The notes: generated by a model not told the origin, from the letters alone. Shown: positions 1 through 7,562, numbered from the stretch's first letter. The stretch is 8,076 nucleotides of DNA from CAYGWP01 sp964353455 (GCA_964353455.1 CAYGWP010000262.1:1-8076); one strand, 5' to 3'. A program made the numbers and translations.

Positions 1-798
1 CAGGCCGTCGCCGTTTACGTCGGCCACGATGACCGGGACCGACGCCGAGCCGAGGTCGAACTCATCGTGAAATGTCCATTTCTCTCCGCCGAGGGGATTC
101 TTGGGCGCCTCGAGCCAGCCCTTTGCGAGGATGATTTCGGGCCGGCCGTCGCCGTTCACGTCGCCGCAGCCCAGGCCGTGGCCCGAGGACTTCATATCGC
201 CGACGATGAATTCCTGGAACTTGCCCGTGCCCTTGCCGGCGGCGTCGGTGACGAGTTTGAAGACCCGCTGCGGGCCGCCGGGCGTATTGGGGAGGATTTC
301 GGGCCGGCCGTCGCCGTCAACGTCGGCGGCCATGACGCACTCGACGCTGCCGACCTCGGCGATGAGGTGCTCGGGCCACTCCTTCGCCGGGTCGCCCTTG
401 GGGTTCTCGCGCCACCTGAGGTTCTTGCCGAACCAGCCGCCGGTCACGAAGTCGGTGTAGCCGTCGCCGCTGACGTCCATCGGGATGACGGCGAAGTCGT
501 CGAAGTAGTCGCCGTATGGCTTGAGTGTCCCGACGGGGCACTTCTTGTCGAACTTCGGGCCGGGATACCACCACGCGCCGCAGACGATGTCCAGGTGGCC
601 GTCGTTATTGACGTCGAAGGCGGCGGCGGCCTCGTACGGGTCGTCGGAGATCTTGATTTTCTGGAACGCAAGGACGCGTTGCATGGAGGTCGCTCCTTTA
701 GATGGCGCCGGCGGCGGCGCGGCGGCCGAGATTCGCGGTGCAACCGCGGCTGCCGCAAGCCCGCAGCCCATGATAAGCACATCGCGTCGGGTTGTCAT
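1..798 (-). CDS. Tat-exported FG-GAP/VCBS repeat protein, copy 1 (C-terminus cut by window edge)
   Basis: The frame is open from the ATG at 798 to base 1: 266 codons with no stop, so the 3' end lies outside the window. The N-terminus has a twin-arginine signal (TTRRDVLIMG, then an Ala-rich stretch ending near ISAAAPPP), so the protein is probably exported folded. Four complete acidic motifs of the type D-[VI]-x-x-DG-x-x-[DE] (residues about 62-70, 108-116, 159-167, 213-221) and the start of a fifth at 260 are visible. Such motifs are calcium-binding loops of FG-GAP/VCBS repeats that build beta-propellers. The protein is about 86% identical by eye to the neighbouring gene at 836-2062, with no indels at a constant offset of 1264 bp, so a full length near 408 aa is expected. 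A GAAAGG Shine-Dalgarno motif precedes the ATG by a short spacer. The gene lies 37 bp downstream of its paralogue and is probably co-transcribed. The family assignment is firm; the ligand or role is unknown, with extracellular binding or scaffolding most plausible. Confidence 0.9.
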   Translation of the reverse strand, partial: MTTRRDVLIMGCGLAAAAVAPRISAAAPPPAPSKGATSMQRVLAFQKIKISDDPYEAAAAFDVNNDGHLDIVCGAWWYPGPKFDKKCPVGTLKPYGDYFDDFAVIPMDVSGDGYTDFVTGGWFGKNLRWRENPKGDPAKEWPEHLIAEVGSVECVMAADVDGDGRPEILPNTPGGPQRVFKLVTDAAGKGTGKFQEFIVGDMKSSGHGLGCGDVNGDGRPEIILAKGWLEAPKNPLGGEKWTFHDEFDLGSASVPVIVADVNGDGL

Positions 799-812
799 TG
801 TTCACCTTTCAC

Positions 813-839
813 GTAGGGCCGGGGCGCGCCCCGGCCTAC
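813..839. repeat. GC-rich hairpin overlapping a stop codon
   Basis: The left arm GTAGGGCCGGGGCG pairs with the right arm CGCCCCGGCCTAC, with one bulged G. It fills most of the 37-bp gap between the two FG-GAP genes, and the stop codon of the upstream gene (836-838) lies inside the right arm. There is no T-run after the stem on the minus strand, so it does not look like a canonical intrinsic terminator. It may stabilise mRNA, attenuate read-through, or be a dispersed palindromic repeat. A related GTAG-CCCCGGCCC stem occurs at 7973-7997. Confidence 0.75.
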
Positions 840-2062
840 TTCTTCGGCGGCTCGGCGAAGCCGAGGTTCCTGTAAAGGACGAGGCCGTCCTTGCCGGGGC
901 AGATTACGTCGGGGCGGCCGTCCTTGTCGATGTCGGCGACGTCGAAGTATATGCCGCAGCCCTTGCCGGCCGCTCCGAGGCCGTAATCTATGACCTGCTT
1001 GGCGAAGCCTTCACCGGTCCACTTGAAGTAATATACGCCCGCCGGGTCGGCGTCGCCGGGGTCCCTGTCGCGGTGTGCGTGTCGGCGTTTGCCCGTGACG
1101 AGTTCCGGCTTTCCATCGCCGTCGATGTCGGTCCAGATGAGGGCGTGGTACTGGCTGCTATAGGGGTCGATGGGGTGCTTGATCCAGTTGCGCTTGTCGC
1201 CGTCCTTCTTCTGCTCCCACCAGTCGAGGCCGTAGCCGTGGCCGTGGCCGACGATGAGGTCGGCGAGGCCGTCGCCGTTGACGTCGGCCACGATGATCGG
1301 GATCGACGCGGACCCCAGGTCGAACTCCTCGTGCAGGGTCCACTTTTCACCGCCGAGGGGGTTCTTGGGTGCCTCGAGCCACCCCTTTACAAGGATGATG
1401 TCGGGCCGGCCGTCGCCGTTCACGTCGCCGCAGCCCATGCCGTGGCCTGTCCTCTTGCCCTCGGCGACCACGAACTCCTGGAACTTGCCCGTGCCCTTGC
1501 CGGCGGCGTCGGTGACGAGTTTGAAGACCCGCTGCGGGTCGTTGGGCGTGTTCGGGAGGATTTCGGGCCGGCCGTCGCCGTCAACGTCTGCAGCCAAGAT
1601 GCACTCGACGTTGCCGATCTCGGCGATGAGGTGCTCGGGCCACTCCTTCGCCGGGTCGCCCTTGGGGTTCTCGCGCCAACGCAGGGTCTTGCCGAACCAG
1701 CCGCTGGTCACGAAATCGACGTAGCCGTCGCCATTGATGTCCATCGGGACCACGGCCATGTCGTCGAAGTTATCGCCGTAGGGCTTGATGGTGCCGACGG
1801 GGCACTTCCTGTCGAACTTCGGGCCGGGATACCACCACGCGCCGCAGACGATGTCCAGGTGGCCGTCGTTGTTGACGTCGAAGGCGGCGGCGGCCTCGTA
1901 CGACTCGTCGGAGATTTCGATCTTCTGGAACGCCAGGACGCGTTGCACGGAGGCCGCTCCTTTGGCTGGTGCCGGCGGCGGCGCGGCGGCCGAGATTCGC
2001 GGGGCAATCGCGGTGGCCGCAAGCCCACAGCCCATGATAAGCACATCGCGTCGGGTTGTCAT
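836..2062 (-). CDS. Tat-exported FG-GAP/VCBS repeat protein, copy 2 (complete)
   Basis: A 408-aa protein with a twin-arginine signal at the N-terminus (TTRRDVLIMG, followed by a hydrophobic stretch and an Ala/Pro region near residues 24-32). Seven acidic DG motifs are visible at about residues 62-70, 108-116, 159-167, 213-221, 260-268, 312-320 and 377-385, spaced roughly 45-65 residues apart. In the FG-GAP/VCBS/integrin-alpha-like families these loops bind calcium between propeller blades, so a seven-bladed beta-propeller is the likely fold. No catalytic domain is recognisable, and the protein ends shortly after the last repeat with PPKK. The start is supported by GAAAGG six bases before the ATG. 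The gene lies 97 bp downstream of the glycoside hydrolase gene, separated by a composite palindromic repeat, and upstream of a close paralogue. It probably acts outside the cytoplasm, perhaps in polysaccharide or surface binding; the ligand is not deducible. Confidence 0.93.
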   Translation of the reverse strand: MTTRRDVLIMGCGLAATAIAPRISAAAPPPAPAKGAASVQRVLAFQKIEISDESYEAAAAFDVNNDGHLDIVCGAWWYPGPKFDRKCPVGTIKPYGDNFDDMAVVPMDINGDGYVDFVTSGWFGKTLRWRENPKGDPAKEWPEHLIAEIGNVECILAADVDGDGRPEILPNTPNDPQRVFKLVTDAAGKGTGKFQEFVVAEGKRTGHGMGCGDVNGDGRPDIILVKGWLEAPKNPLGGEKWTLHEEFDLGSASIPIIVADVNGDGLADLIVGHGHGYGLDWWEQKKDGDKRNWIKHPIDPYSSQYHALIWTDIDGDGKPELVTGKRRHAHRDRDPGDADPAGVYYFKWTGEGFAKQVIDYGLGAAGKGCGIYFDVADIDKDGRPDVICPGKDGLVLYRNLGFAEPPKK

Positions 2063-2082
2063 TGTTTGCCTTTCGACTTACT

Positions 2083-2149
2083 GTGGCACCCCCGCCCTCG
2101 GGGGTGCATCGGGCTATTGGGTCGGCACAGCCGAGGGCGGCTGTGCCAC
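2083..2149. repeat. Paired-hairpin REP/BIME-like element, locus A
   Basis: This 67-bp unit is flanked by GTGGCAC and GTGCCAC. Hairpin 1 (2086-2107) has stem GCACCCCCG, loop CCCT and arm CGGGGGTGC. Hairpin 2 (2124-2147) has stem GGCACAGCCG, loop AGGG and arm CGGCTGTGCC. Both stems pair perfectly, and 16 bases separate the hairpins. The element sits between the hydrolase stop (2160) and the start of the FG-GAP gene (2062), inside the presumed operon, so it could affect relative expression. Two further units of identical design lie at 6062-6127 and 7698-7782. Confidence 0.88.
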
Positions 2150-2159
2150 GGGGTCGCCC

Positions 2160-5100
2160 CTACTTCTCGAAAGCGAATTCCAATTCGTTGGCCCAGTGCG
2201 CCATCCACTGGTTGTGGAGGGCCAGGGGGTTTTCCTTCGAGGCGCTGCGGTCGGATGCCAGTTCCAGGGCCGGCCCCTGGTTGTCGTTTATGCGGAATGT
2301 GAACTTGATGGTTTCGCCGGCGTCGAGGCGTTTCTTGACGTCGGGGATTTCGGCCCAGGGGACGGCGGCCTCGACGATCCGCATGTTTCCGTCGCGCCGC
2401 GTGGCGAGTCGTCCGGCCTTGACGGGGCCGCCGTCGGTCTGGGCCTTGGGCTGCCGCGGGTAGAAGTGCTTCATCGGCACGCCGGGTGCGAGGAGCCGCC
2501 AGATTTCCGTCCCGCCGCCGTGCTGCTCAGCCACATGGTTCAGGGCGTACTCGTAGTCGGTGCATCGGTAGGCCATGAATCGCGGCATCGTGCCGGGCGG
2601 GTTCGGGAGCCACGGTTCCTTGTCGAGAGGGATGACGTTGAAGGCGATCTGGACGTTGTCGGTGCCGATGCCGGACGGCAGGTCCGGGTTCTTCCGGTAC
2701 GAGAAGCGGCGGACGCCCTCGGGCCAGGTCGCTTCCTCGCGTTTCGTCTCCTGCTTCGTTTTCGGGTCGCGCTGGACAAATATGGACTTAACTGGATAGA
2801 AATATGCATCGTCATCGCGGGCCTCGAATCGCACGCCGCCGGCGTAGGGCGTAGAGTCGGCGATTCGGGCGGCGAAGTAGAAGAAGTTGGCGTCATAGGC
2901 CAGGTATCCTGTGGCGAGGCCCGCGCTTACGCCCTCGCCGAACTTCTCGAACGGAAGCCAGGCCTTCTCGGTCATGCTCGCCCCTAAGCCCGCCCCGCCG
3001 ACGGGCTGCGGCAGGACGCCCTTCCAGTCCTCCAGGTTCCCATCAACGATTATTGTGCGGCGGGCGATGAGGTTGACGTGCATCGGCTCCTCGTGGAGAG
3101 ACTTGCCGTCGGCCCCGGCGTCGAAGACGAGCGAGAGCGGGTAAGTGTTGCTTGCGGCGGCCGCGCTCCCGGTCACCCGGACCGCGATCTCCTTCGTCTC
3201 GTGCGGGGCGAACTGGACGGCCTGCTCGGCCGGCTCCAGTTTCAAGTCGCCGAGTTTCACCGTGAGTTTCCCGGTCACGGGCCGGTTCAGGATGTTGGTC
3301 AGCGTGAGGCGAAGCGTCGGGCTGGCGGCAACGGGCCCGAGCATGTCGCGGGCGATGACATCAATCGGTTCATATCCTTCGATGCGTGCCTGCCTGATGG
3401 CCGAGAGCATCTCCTCGAACGAACCCTTCGAGCCGTCGGTCCGCAGGAAGTACCCGACGCCGTCCAGGGGGACGGTTATCTTTCCGCCCTTCGAGGGGAG
3501 GGCGTTTCCGTAGAAATCGAAGAGGCGGAACCTGCCGCCGCCGTCGGGCATCGTCATCGAGCCGCCCGCGAGGACCTCGGCGAGTTTGACTTCGCCCTCC
3601 GCCGCGCGGCGGTCCTTGGGCGTGGCGTCGGCGGGCAGGGCGGCGAGTCTGCGCCGGGCCTCGGCCGACTTCGCCAGGTTCGCGAGGCCCAGGACCGACC
3701 GGAATAGGACCTTGTCGCGGTCATAGATGCCGCCGAGGTCTCCGACGACGACCACGGTGCCGTCGTCGGGCGCGGGCGGGGCGTCGCCGGCGTCGCCCGT
3801 GGGGCGTCCGTCGAAGACGAAGACCCACGGGAGGCCGCTCTTAAAGAGGAGTTCGCGGAACCTGCGCTGCCCCAGGTACTTCTGGGTTGCGGCGATTGCG
3901 GCGGCAGGCGCCCAGGCGTGGACGGCCGTAACGGTCTTGCGGTCGGCGCCCTTTGATGCCACCATCACCACGTTCTCGCGGTAGATGCCGTTTGTGCGGT
4001 CCTGGCCCTGTGCCCGCATCGAGGCCACGACGCCCGCCACGCGGTCCTCGGAATTGGCCACCCAACTTTCGGTGTCCCACACGCGGACCGGGCCGAAGGG
4101 CGAGCGCCGCCGGAGGAACTCCGGCACGAGCGACGGCACCGCCGACATCGGCTGGTAATGGATCGAGACGAAGTCCAGCCACTTCAGGAATTCCCATGTA
4201 CCCGTGCAGAATAGTTTATCAAAGGTGTTGGCCGACGAGCACGCCCCGCCTATGAGCACCGCCACGCCAGCCGCGCGCCGGGCGTCCTCCACCCCCTGGG
4301 CCATGCGGGTGTAGAGTTCCCGGAAGCGCAGCATGTCGGCCCCCCATCCGGATATGGAGATGCCTTCCCACGGTTCGTTCCAGAGTTCGACGGCGTTGAC
4401 CGGGCCTTTCGGCCAGCCGAACGTCGAGGCCATTACCGAGCACCACTTCTGGAAGTCCTCATCGCACTCCGGCAGCCAGGCCATGTCGGTCTTCGTCTGG
4501 AGGAAGACGTCCTTGTCGTCGAGGTGCGGCCGCGGGCGGCCCAGGGGCTGCGGCGCCGGGCCGGCGCCCACGGTCAGCATGACGGTGATGCTATTGGCCT
4601 CCATCTCCTTCAGCATCGTCCGCCAGTTCTCCATCCGCTTCTCGTAGTCCTTGCTCGTGGTTGGGAAATAACCTATCTCCATGCGTGCAGCCTTGATGCC
4701 CAGCCTCTGGAAGGCGGCGATCGACTGGCCGTTAGCCTCGTCGGACCGCGGCAGGTCCATCGAGCCGCTGGGGAACTGCGCGCGGCCGGGATCGGCCGGC
4801 ACGGTCCGGGCGATGCCCGCGGCGAAGGCCCGCCCGTGCTCCCCCAGGTCCGCCACCAGCAGGTACCCGCCGAACGTTTCGGGGATGGGCGGCTCCACCG
4901 TGACGGTGGCCGCGCCGCCGGCCGGCATGTCAACCTCCACCGGCACGGCGCCGCAGTCGGCGATCTTGAAGACCTCCGGCACCCAGAAATCCGTGGTGGT
5001 GCGTGTGCCGTAGCGGATGACCTCGACGCGCCCGGCCGCCTTCAGCGGCTTGCCGGACTTGTTCGTGAACTTCAGGGTCACCCGGGCCTTGTCGCCGGGC

Positions 5101-5297
5101 CAGAGGACGTTGGCCGGTATGCTGCACTCGGTCTCCGTGACGGTGTAGGCGGATGACTGGCGGTCCGGGCCGAGGCCGAACTCCGGGGCGCCGGACACCA
5201 GTTTCAGCCCGTCTCGCATCTGGGCCGGGCAGGGGGCTGCCGCTAGAACGGCCCATGCAATCACAAGCCCCAGCGCGACGAGTGTTGCGGTTCGCAT
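2160..5297 (-). CDS. Large secreted glycoside hydrolase-like protein (clan GH-A type barrel plus CBM9-like C-terminus)
   Basis: A 1045-aa protein with a Sec signal peptide (residues about 1-26, MRTATLVALG then a hydrophobic core ending near CPAQ). Residues about 30-165 look like a beta-sandwich. Residues about 180-490 resemble a TIM barrel of clan GH-A. WNEPWEG with E308 matches the acid/base Asn-Glu-Pro motif, SIHYQ around H380 fits a later strand, and VWDTES with E410 fits the nucleophile; a 102-residue separation is normal for the clan. Residues about 655-745 resemble a NEW3-like beta domain. IIVDGNLEDW at 749-758 opens a C-terminal region to the end that resembles CBM9-like sugar-binding modules (FTFRINDNQG near 999-1008). 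The ATG is preceded by AAGGA with seven bases between. The protein should hydrolyse or bind an extracellular glycan; family (GH5, GH39 or an unclassified relative) and substrate cannot be fixed by eye. It is the first gene of a probable operon with two FG-GAP proteins. Confidence 0.82.
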   Translation of the reverse strand: MRTATLVALGLVIAWAVLAAAPCPAQMRDGLKLVSGAPEFGLGPDRQSSAYTVTETECSIPANVLWPGDKARVTLKFTNKSGKPLKAAGRVEVIRYGTRTTTDFWVPEVFKIADCGAVPVEVDMPAGGAATVTVEPPIPETFGGYLLVADLGEHGRAFAAGIARTVPADPGRAQFPSGSMDLPRSDEANGQSIAAFQRLGIKAARMEIGYFPTTSKDYEKRMENWRTMLKEMEANSITVMLTVGAGPAPQPLGRPRPHLDDKDVFLQTKTDMAWLPECDEDFQKWCSVMASTFGWPKGPVNAVELWNEPWEGISISGWGADMLRFRELYTRMAQGVEDARRAAGVAVLIGGACSSANTFDKLFCTGTWEFLKWLDFVSIHYQPMSAVPSLVPEFLRRRSPFGPVRVWDTESWVANSEDRVAGVVASMRAQGQDRTNGIYRENVVMVASKGADRKTVTAVHAWAPAAAIAATQKYLGQRRFRELLFKSGLPWVFVFDGRPTGDAGDAPPAPDDGTVVVVGDLGGIYDRDKVLFRSVLGLANLAKSAEARRRLAALPADATPKDRRAAEGEVKLAEVLAGGSMTMPDGGGRFRLFDFYGNALPSKGGKITVPLDGVGYFLRTDGSKGSFEEMLSAIRQARIEGYEPIDVIARDMLGPVAASPTLRLTLTNILNRPVTGKLTVKLGDLKLEPAEQAVQFAPHETKEIAVRVTGSAAAASNTYPLSLVFDAGADGKSLHEEPMHVNLIARRTIIVDGNLEDWKGVLPQPVGGAGLGASMTEKAWLPFEKFGEGVSAGLATGYLAYDANFFYFAARIADSTPYAGGVRFEARDDDAYFYPVKSIFVQRDPKTKQETKREEATWPEGVRRFSYRKNPDLPSGIGTDNVQIAFNVIPLDKEPWLPNPPGTMPRFMAYRCTDYEYALNHVAEQHGGGTEIWRLLAPGVPMKHFYPRQPKAQTDGGPVKAGRLATRRDGNMRIVEAAVPWAEIPDVKKRLDAGETIKFTFRINDNQGPALELASDRSASKENPLALHNQWMAHWANELEFAFEK

Positions 5298-5371
5298 CGT
5301 TCGATCCTTACAGAGGCGCGCCCACCTTCGATTCGCGGCTGAACGCGTGCATCAGCCCGTTCGGGAGGTGC

Positions 5372-5401
5372 ATCGTATCGGTTTGCCGGCACGTGCGTCA
5401 A
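5372..5401 (-). promoter_or_regulatory. Candidate sigma-70-like promoter for the hydrolase operon
   Basis: Read on the minus strand, TTGACG (5401-5396) matches the -35 consensus at five of six positions. TACGAT (5377-5372) matches the -10 consensus at four of six, and the spacer is 18 bp. Transcription would start near 5365 and leave a leader of about 70 bases before the ATG at 5297. The site lies in the 161-bp divergent gap to the lipoprotein gene. It was found by eye, and promoters of this lineage may deviate from the E. coli consensus. Confidence 0.4.
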
Positions 5402-5458
5402 TGCTTTCTCTTCCCTCCGGCGCCCGGGCGCGTTAAGATGCCGGGCGAAAGGAATCCG

Positions 5459-6058
5459 ATGATGCCCCTGAAGCGGGTCTGGGTCTGGGTGATGGCGGCG
5501 GGGATTGCGGCCGCCGCGGGTTGCGGCTCGTCCGAGGCGGTCCTGCGGCCCATCGCCGGCGGCAGGCCCGAAACCATCCGCTACGACCGCACCATCTTCC
5601 AGTTGGCCAAGGGGCAGAAGGTCCAGGTCATCCTCTTCCGCCAGACCGCCGCCCCCATCGGCTACGCCGACCCGGACTTCGAACTCGTGCTCTTTGAACT
5701 GCCCGAACGCGCCAGTTACGGCTGGGTCAAGGAAGATAATATACCGGCATATAGATGGGTCCGCAAGGACGGCCGCGACCATCTCTGGCGGGCCAGCGAC
5801 GGCAAGGTCCGCCTTCACGTGGCCGACGACAAGACCTGGCTCCAACTGAACGTCGAGGCCACGCTGGAGCCGCTGTCGGTCACGGCCGATCCGCCGTACG
5901 TCTTCGATGCCGACATCCGGTGCGTCGAAGACATGGCGGCCGCCAACGGCATCATGAACCGATACGGAGACTGGCTGCTGGAACTCCTCGGCCAGAAGCC
6001 CAAGGCCCCGCCGCCGCGCAAGACCAAGTCGCCGATCCCATCACCACGGAAGAAGTAG
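5459..6058 (+). CDS. Small putative lipoprotein of unknown function
   Basis: A 199-aa protein starting at a double ATG (5459 and 5462). GAAAGGA at 5447-5453 lies 5 or 8 bases upstream of these, so either Met could be used. The frame is open further upstream, but no comparable ribosome-binding site is seen there. The N-terminus has basic residues (PLKR), a hydrophobic stretch, and AAAAGC with C22, which resembles a lipobox with a non-ideal Ala at -3. This suggests lipid attachment and an envelope location. The body (about 25-175) is mixed beta-like sequence with many aromatic and charged residues and no family recognised. The tail (about 180-199) is Pro/Lys/Arg rich (KPKAPPPRKTKSPIPSPRKK) and probably disordered. 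The gene is divergent from the hydrolase operon and convergent with the sulfatase. That it is a real gene is supported by its Shine-Dalgarno site, signal sequence and snug fit between neighbours; its function is unknown. Confidence 0.8.
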   Translation: MMPLKRVWVWVMAAGIAAAAGCGSSEAVLRPIAGGRPETIRYDRTIFQLAKGQKVQVILFRQTAAPIGYADPDFELVLFELPERASYGWVKEDNIPAYRWVRKDGRDHLWRASDGKVRLHVADDKTWLQLNVEATLEPLSVTADPPYVFDADIRCVEDMAAANGIMNRYGDWLLELLGQKPKAPPPRKTKSPIPSPRKK

Positions 6059-6061
6059 TGC

Positions 6062-6127
6062 GTGGCACAGCCGCCCTCGGCTGTGCAGATTCTCGGCAAC
6101 TTGCACGCCCGAGGGCGGGCGTGCCAC
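6062..6127. repeat. Paired-hairpin REP/BIME-like element, locus B (possible bidirectional terminator)
   Basis: This 66-bp unit fills the 85-bp gap between the convergent stops of the lipoprotein (6058) and the sulfatase (6144). Hairpin 1 (6065-6086) has stem GCACAGCCG, loop CCCT and arm CGGCTGTGC. Hairpin 2 (6103-6124) has stem GCACGCCCG, loop AGGG and arm CGGGCGTGC. The outer ends are GTGGCAC and GTGCCAC, and 16 bases separate the hairpins. Its position suits transcript ends for both genes, but no T-run follows either stem, so a role as mRNA 3'-end stabiliser or factor-assisted stop is as likely as intrinsic termination. Confidence 0.88.
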
Positions 6128-6143
6128 AGTTCTGAGATAGTTT

Positions 6144-7562
6144 CTAAGCCTTGGCGGCCTTGCCCTTCTTCGGCTGCTTGGCCGGGGCGGCGCTCGGCAT
6201 CCGGGCGCGGACCTCCGGCGGGTAATCCTCGCCGCGGCAACTGGCGATGACCGAATCCTCCCACGCATCCAGAGCGGTCTTCATCCGGCCGGTCACCTCG
6301 GGCATGTCGGCCGCAAGGTCCTTCGTCTCGGCCGCGTCCTTCACGAGGTCGTAGAGTTCAAACTTCTCGCCGCCGATCTTGTGGAGTTTATAGACGTTGT
6401 CCGTAAGTGCCGCATGCCCGCCCTCTTTCCTCCCGCCGCTGCCGTGCCAGAAGCCGATGGGCCTGGGCCGCGCGGTCATCTTGCCCTCGATGAGCGGCAC
6501 GAGGCTCACGCCGTCGAGCGGCTGAATCTGGTTTGGCACCGTGAGGCTCACGATGTCCAGGAGCGTCGGATAGATGTCGCTCGTGACGGCGGGGACGTCG
6601 GTTGCGGCGGGCTTCCGGATTCGCGCCGGCCACTCGATGATGCCCGGCACGCGCAGGCCGCCTTCCCAGATGGTGGCTTTGTGTCCCCGCAATCCGCCGG
6701 TCCCCGCGTCCTGCTGGGCGCCGTTGTCGCTACAGAACCAGACGAGGGTGTTCTCGGCGATGCCGAGTTTCCGGAGTTCCGCCCGCAGCGTGCCCATGCT
6801 GTGGTCGATGCCGTATATCTCGCCAGCGTAGCCCGACCCGCCGATCTTCTCGTATTCCGGCAGACTGCTGATCGGCGTGTGCGGGTTGCCGTACCAGACG
6901 AGCGCCAGGAACGGCTTCTTCTCGGCCGCCGCCTTCCGGATGAACTTCAGGGCCTCCTCCACGATGGCATCCGACCCGTCGCCCGTCACCTTGACCTCCT
7001 CGCCCTTGCGGCTGAAAGTCCAGTCGAGGTCGAAGAAGTTGGAGACCGAGAACCACTCGTCAAATCCGAACCGGCCGGGACTCAGCGGATCGTCGCCCGG
7101 CACCGGTTTGCCAGGCCCGCTCACGCCGGTCAGGTGCCACTTGCCGAAGTGGCCCGTCGTGTACCCGATGGACTTCAGGGCCTGGGCGATGCTCATCTCC
7201 TGCGGCCGGATGGGGCTCCCCGGGCTCCAGACGGCGTACCGGAACGGGTGCCGCCCAGTGATCACGCTGCCGCGGGTCGGAGAGCAGAGCGGCGACTGGG
7301 CATAGAAGCGGTCGAACCGCAGTCCCGCGGCGGCCATCTCGTCAAGGACGGGCGTCTTGACGTTATGGCCGTCTCGGTTGCGCTGGCCCATGTACCCGAC
7401 ATCGGCCCACCCCTGGTCGTCGGTCATGCAGAGGATGATGTTGGGCCTGTCCGCGCCGGCCGTCTTCTCGGTCGCACTGCTTGCGAGCCTTGCGACCCCT
7501 GCCAGGGCCGGCGCCGCCGCCAGGGCGCCCCCCGCCGCCTTCAGAAACGTTCGACGTTTCAT
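6144..7562 (-). CDS. Tat-exported sulfatase (S1 type, arylsulfatase-like)
   Basis: A 472-aa member of the alkaline phosphatase-superfamily sulfatases, which hydrolyse sulfate esters. MKRRTFLKAAGG followed by a hydrophobic Ala-rich stretch is a typical Tat signal. Metal-binding D48-D49 lie in CMTDDQGW. C93 in SPLCSPTRGSVITGR is the residue normally converted to formylglycine, with R97 of the CxPxR core. K141 and H143 are in GHFGKWHLTG, H228 in NPHTPI, D279-N280 in FCSDNG and K295 in LRGHKATIWEGG. The active-site set is complete and length is normal for the family. The C-terminus is Lys/Ala rich (PAKQPKKGKAAKA). The start is set at 7562 because AGGAGG lies eight bases upstream and the Tat signal begins there; an in-frame ATG at 7586 lies upstream of that ribosome-binding site. 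No maturation enzyme is encoded here. The substrate is probably a sulfated glycan, by analogy with environmental relatives; the exact specificity cannot be read from sequence. Confidence 0.95.
   Translation of the reverse strand: MKRRTFLKAAGGALAAAPALAGVARLASSATEKTAGADRPNIILCMTDDQGWADVGYMGQRNRDGHNVKTPVLDEMAAAGLRFDRFYAQSPLCSPTRGSVITGRHPFRYAVWSPGSPIRPQEMSIAQALKSIGYTTGHFGKWHLTGVSGPGKPVPGDDPLSPGRFGFDEWFSVSNFFDLDWTFSRKGEEVKVTGDGSDAIVEEALKFIRKAAAEKKPFLALVWYGNPHTPISSLPEYEKIGGSGYAGEIYGIDHSMGTLRAELRKLGIAENTLVWFCSDNGAQQDAGTGGLRGHKATIWEGGLRVPGIIEWPARIRKPAATDVPAVTSDIYPTLLDIVSLTVPNQIQPLDGVSLVPLIEGKMTARPRPIGFWHGSGGRKEGGHAALTDNVYKLHKIGGEKFELYDLVKDAAETKDLAADMPEVTGRMKTALDAWEDSVIASCRGEDYPPEVRARMPSAAPAKQPKKGKAAKA

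Noticed and set aside
521..2302. Long open frame on the plus strand (593 codons) opposite the FG-GAP genes
   Set aside because: It is an antisense shadow of high-GC genes. It spans both paralogues and the gap between them, encodes repetitive Val/Ala-rich sequence, and has no supported start.
5420..5431. 12-bp palindrome GCGCCCGGGCGC as an operator in the divergent gap
   Set aside because: It is pure G/C in a very GC-rich region, with no second copy or recognisable regulator site, so it is not called as a feature.
5153..5458. Longer N-terminus for the lipoprotein gene
   Set aside because: The extension would cover the divergent promoter region and bury the signal sequence internally; the ribosome-binding site at 5447-5453 supports the start at 5459 or 5462.
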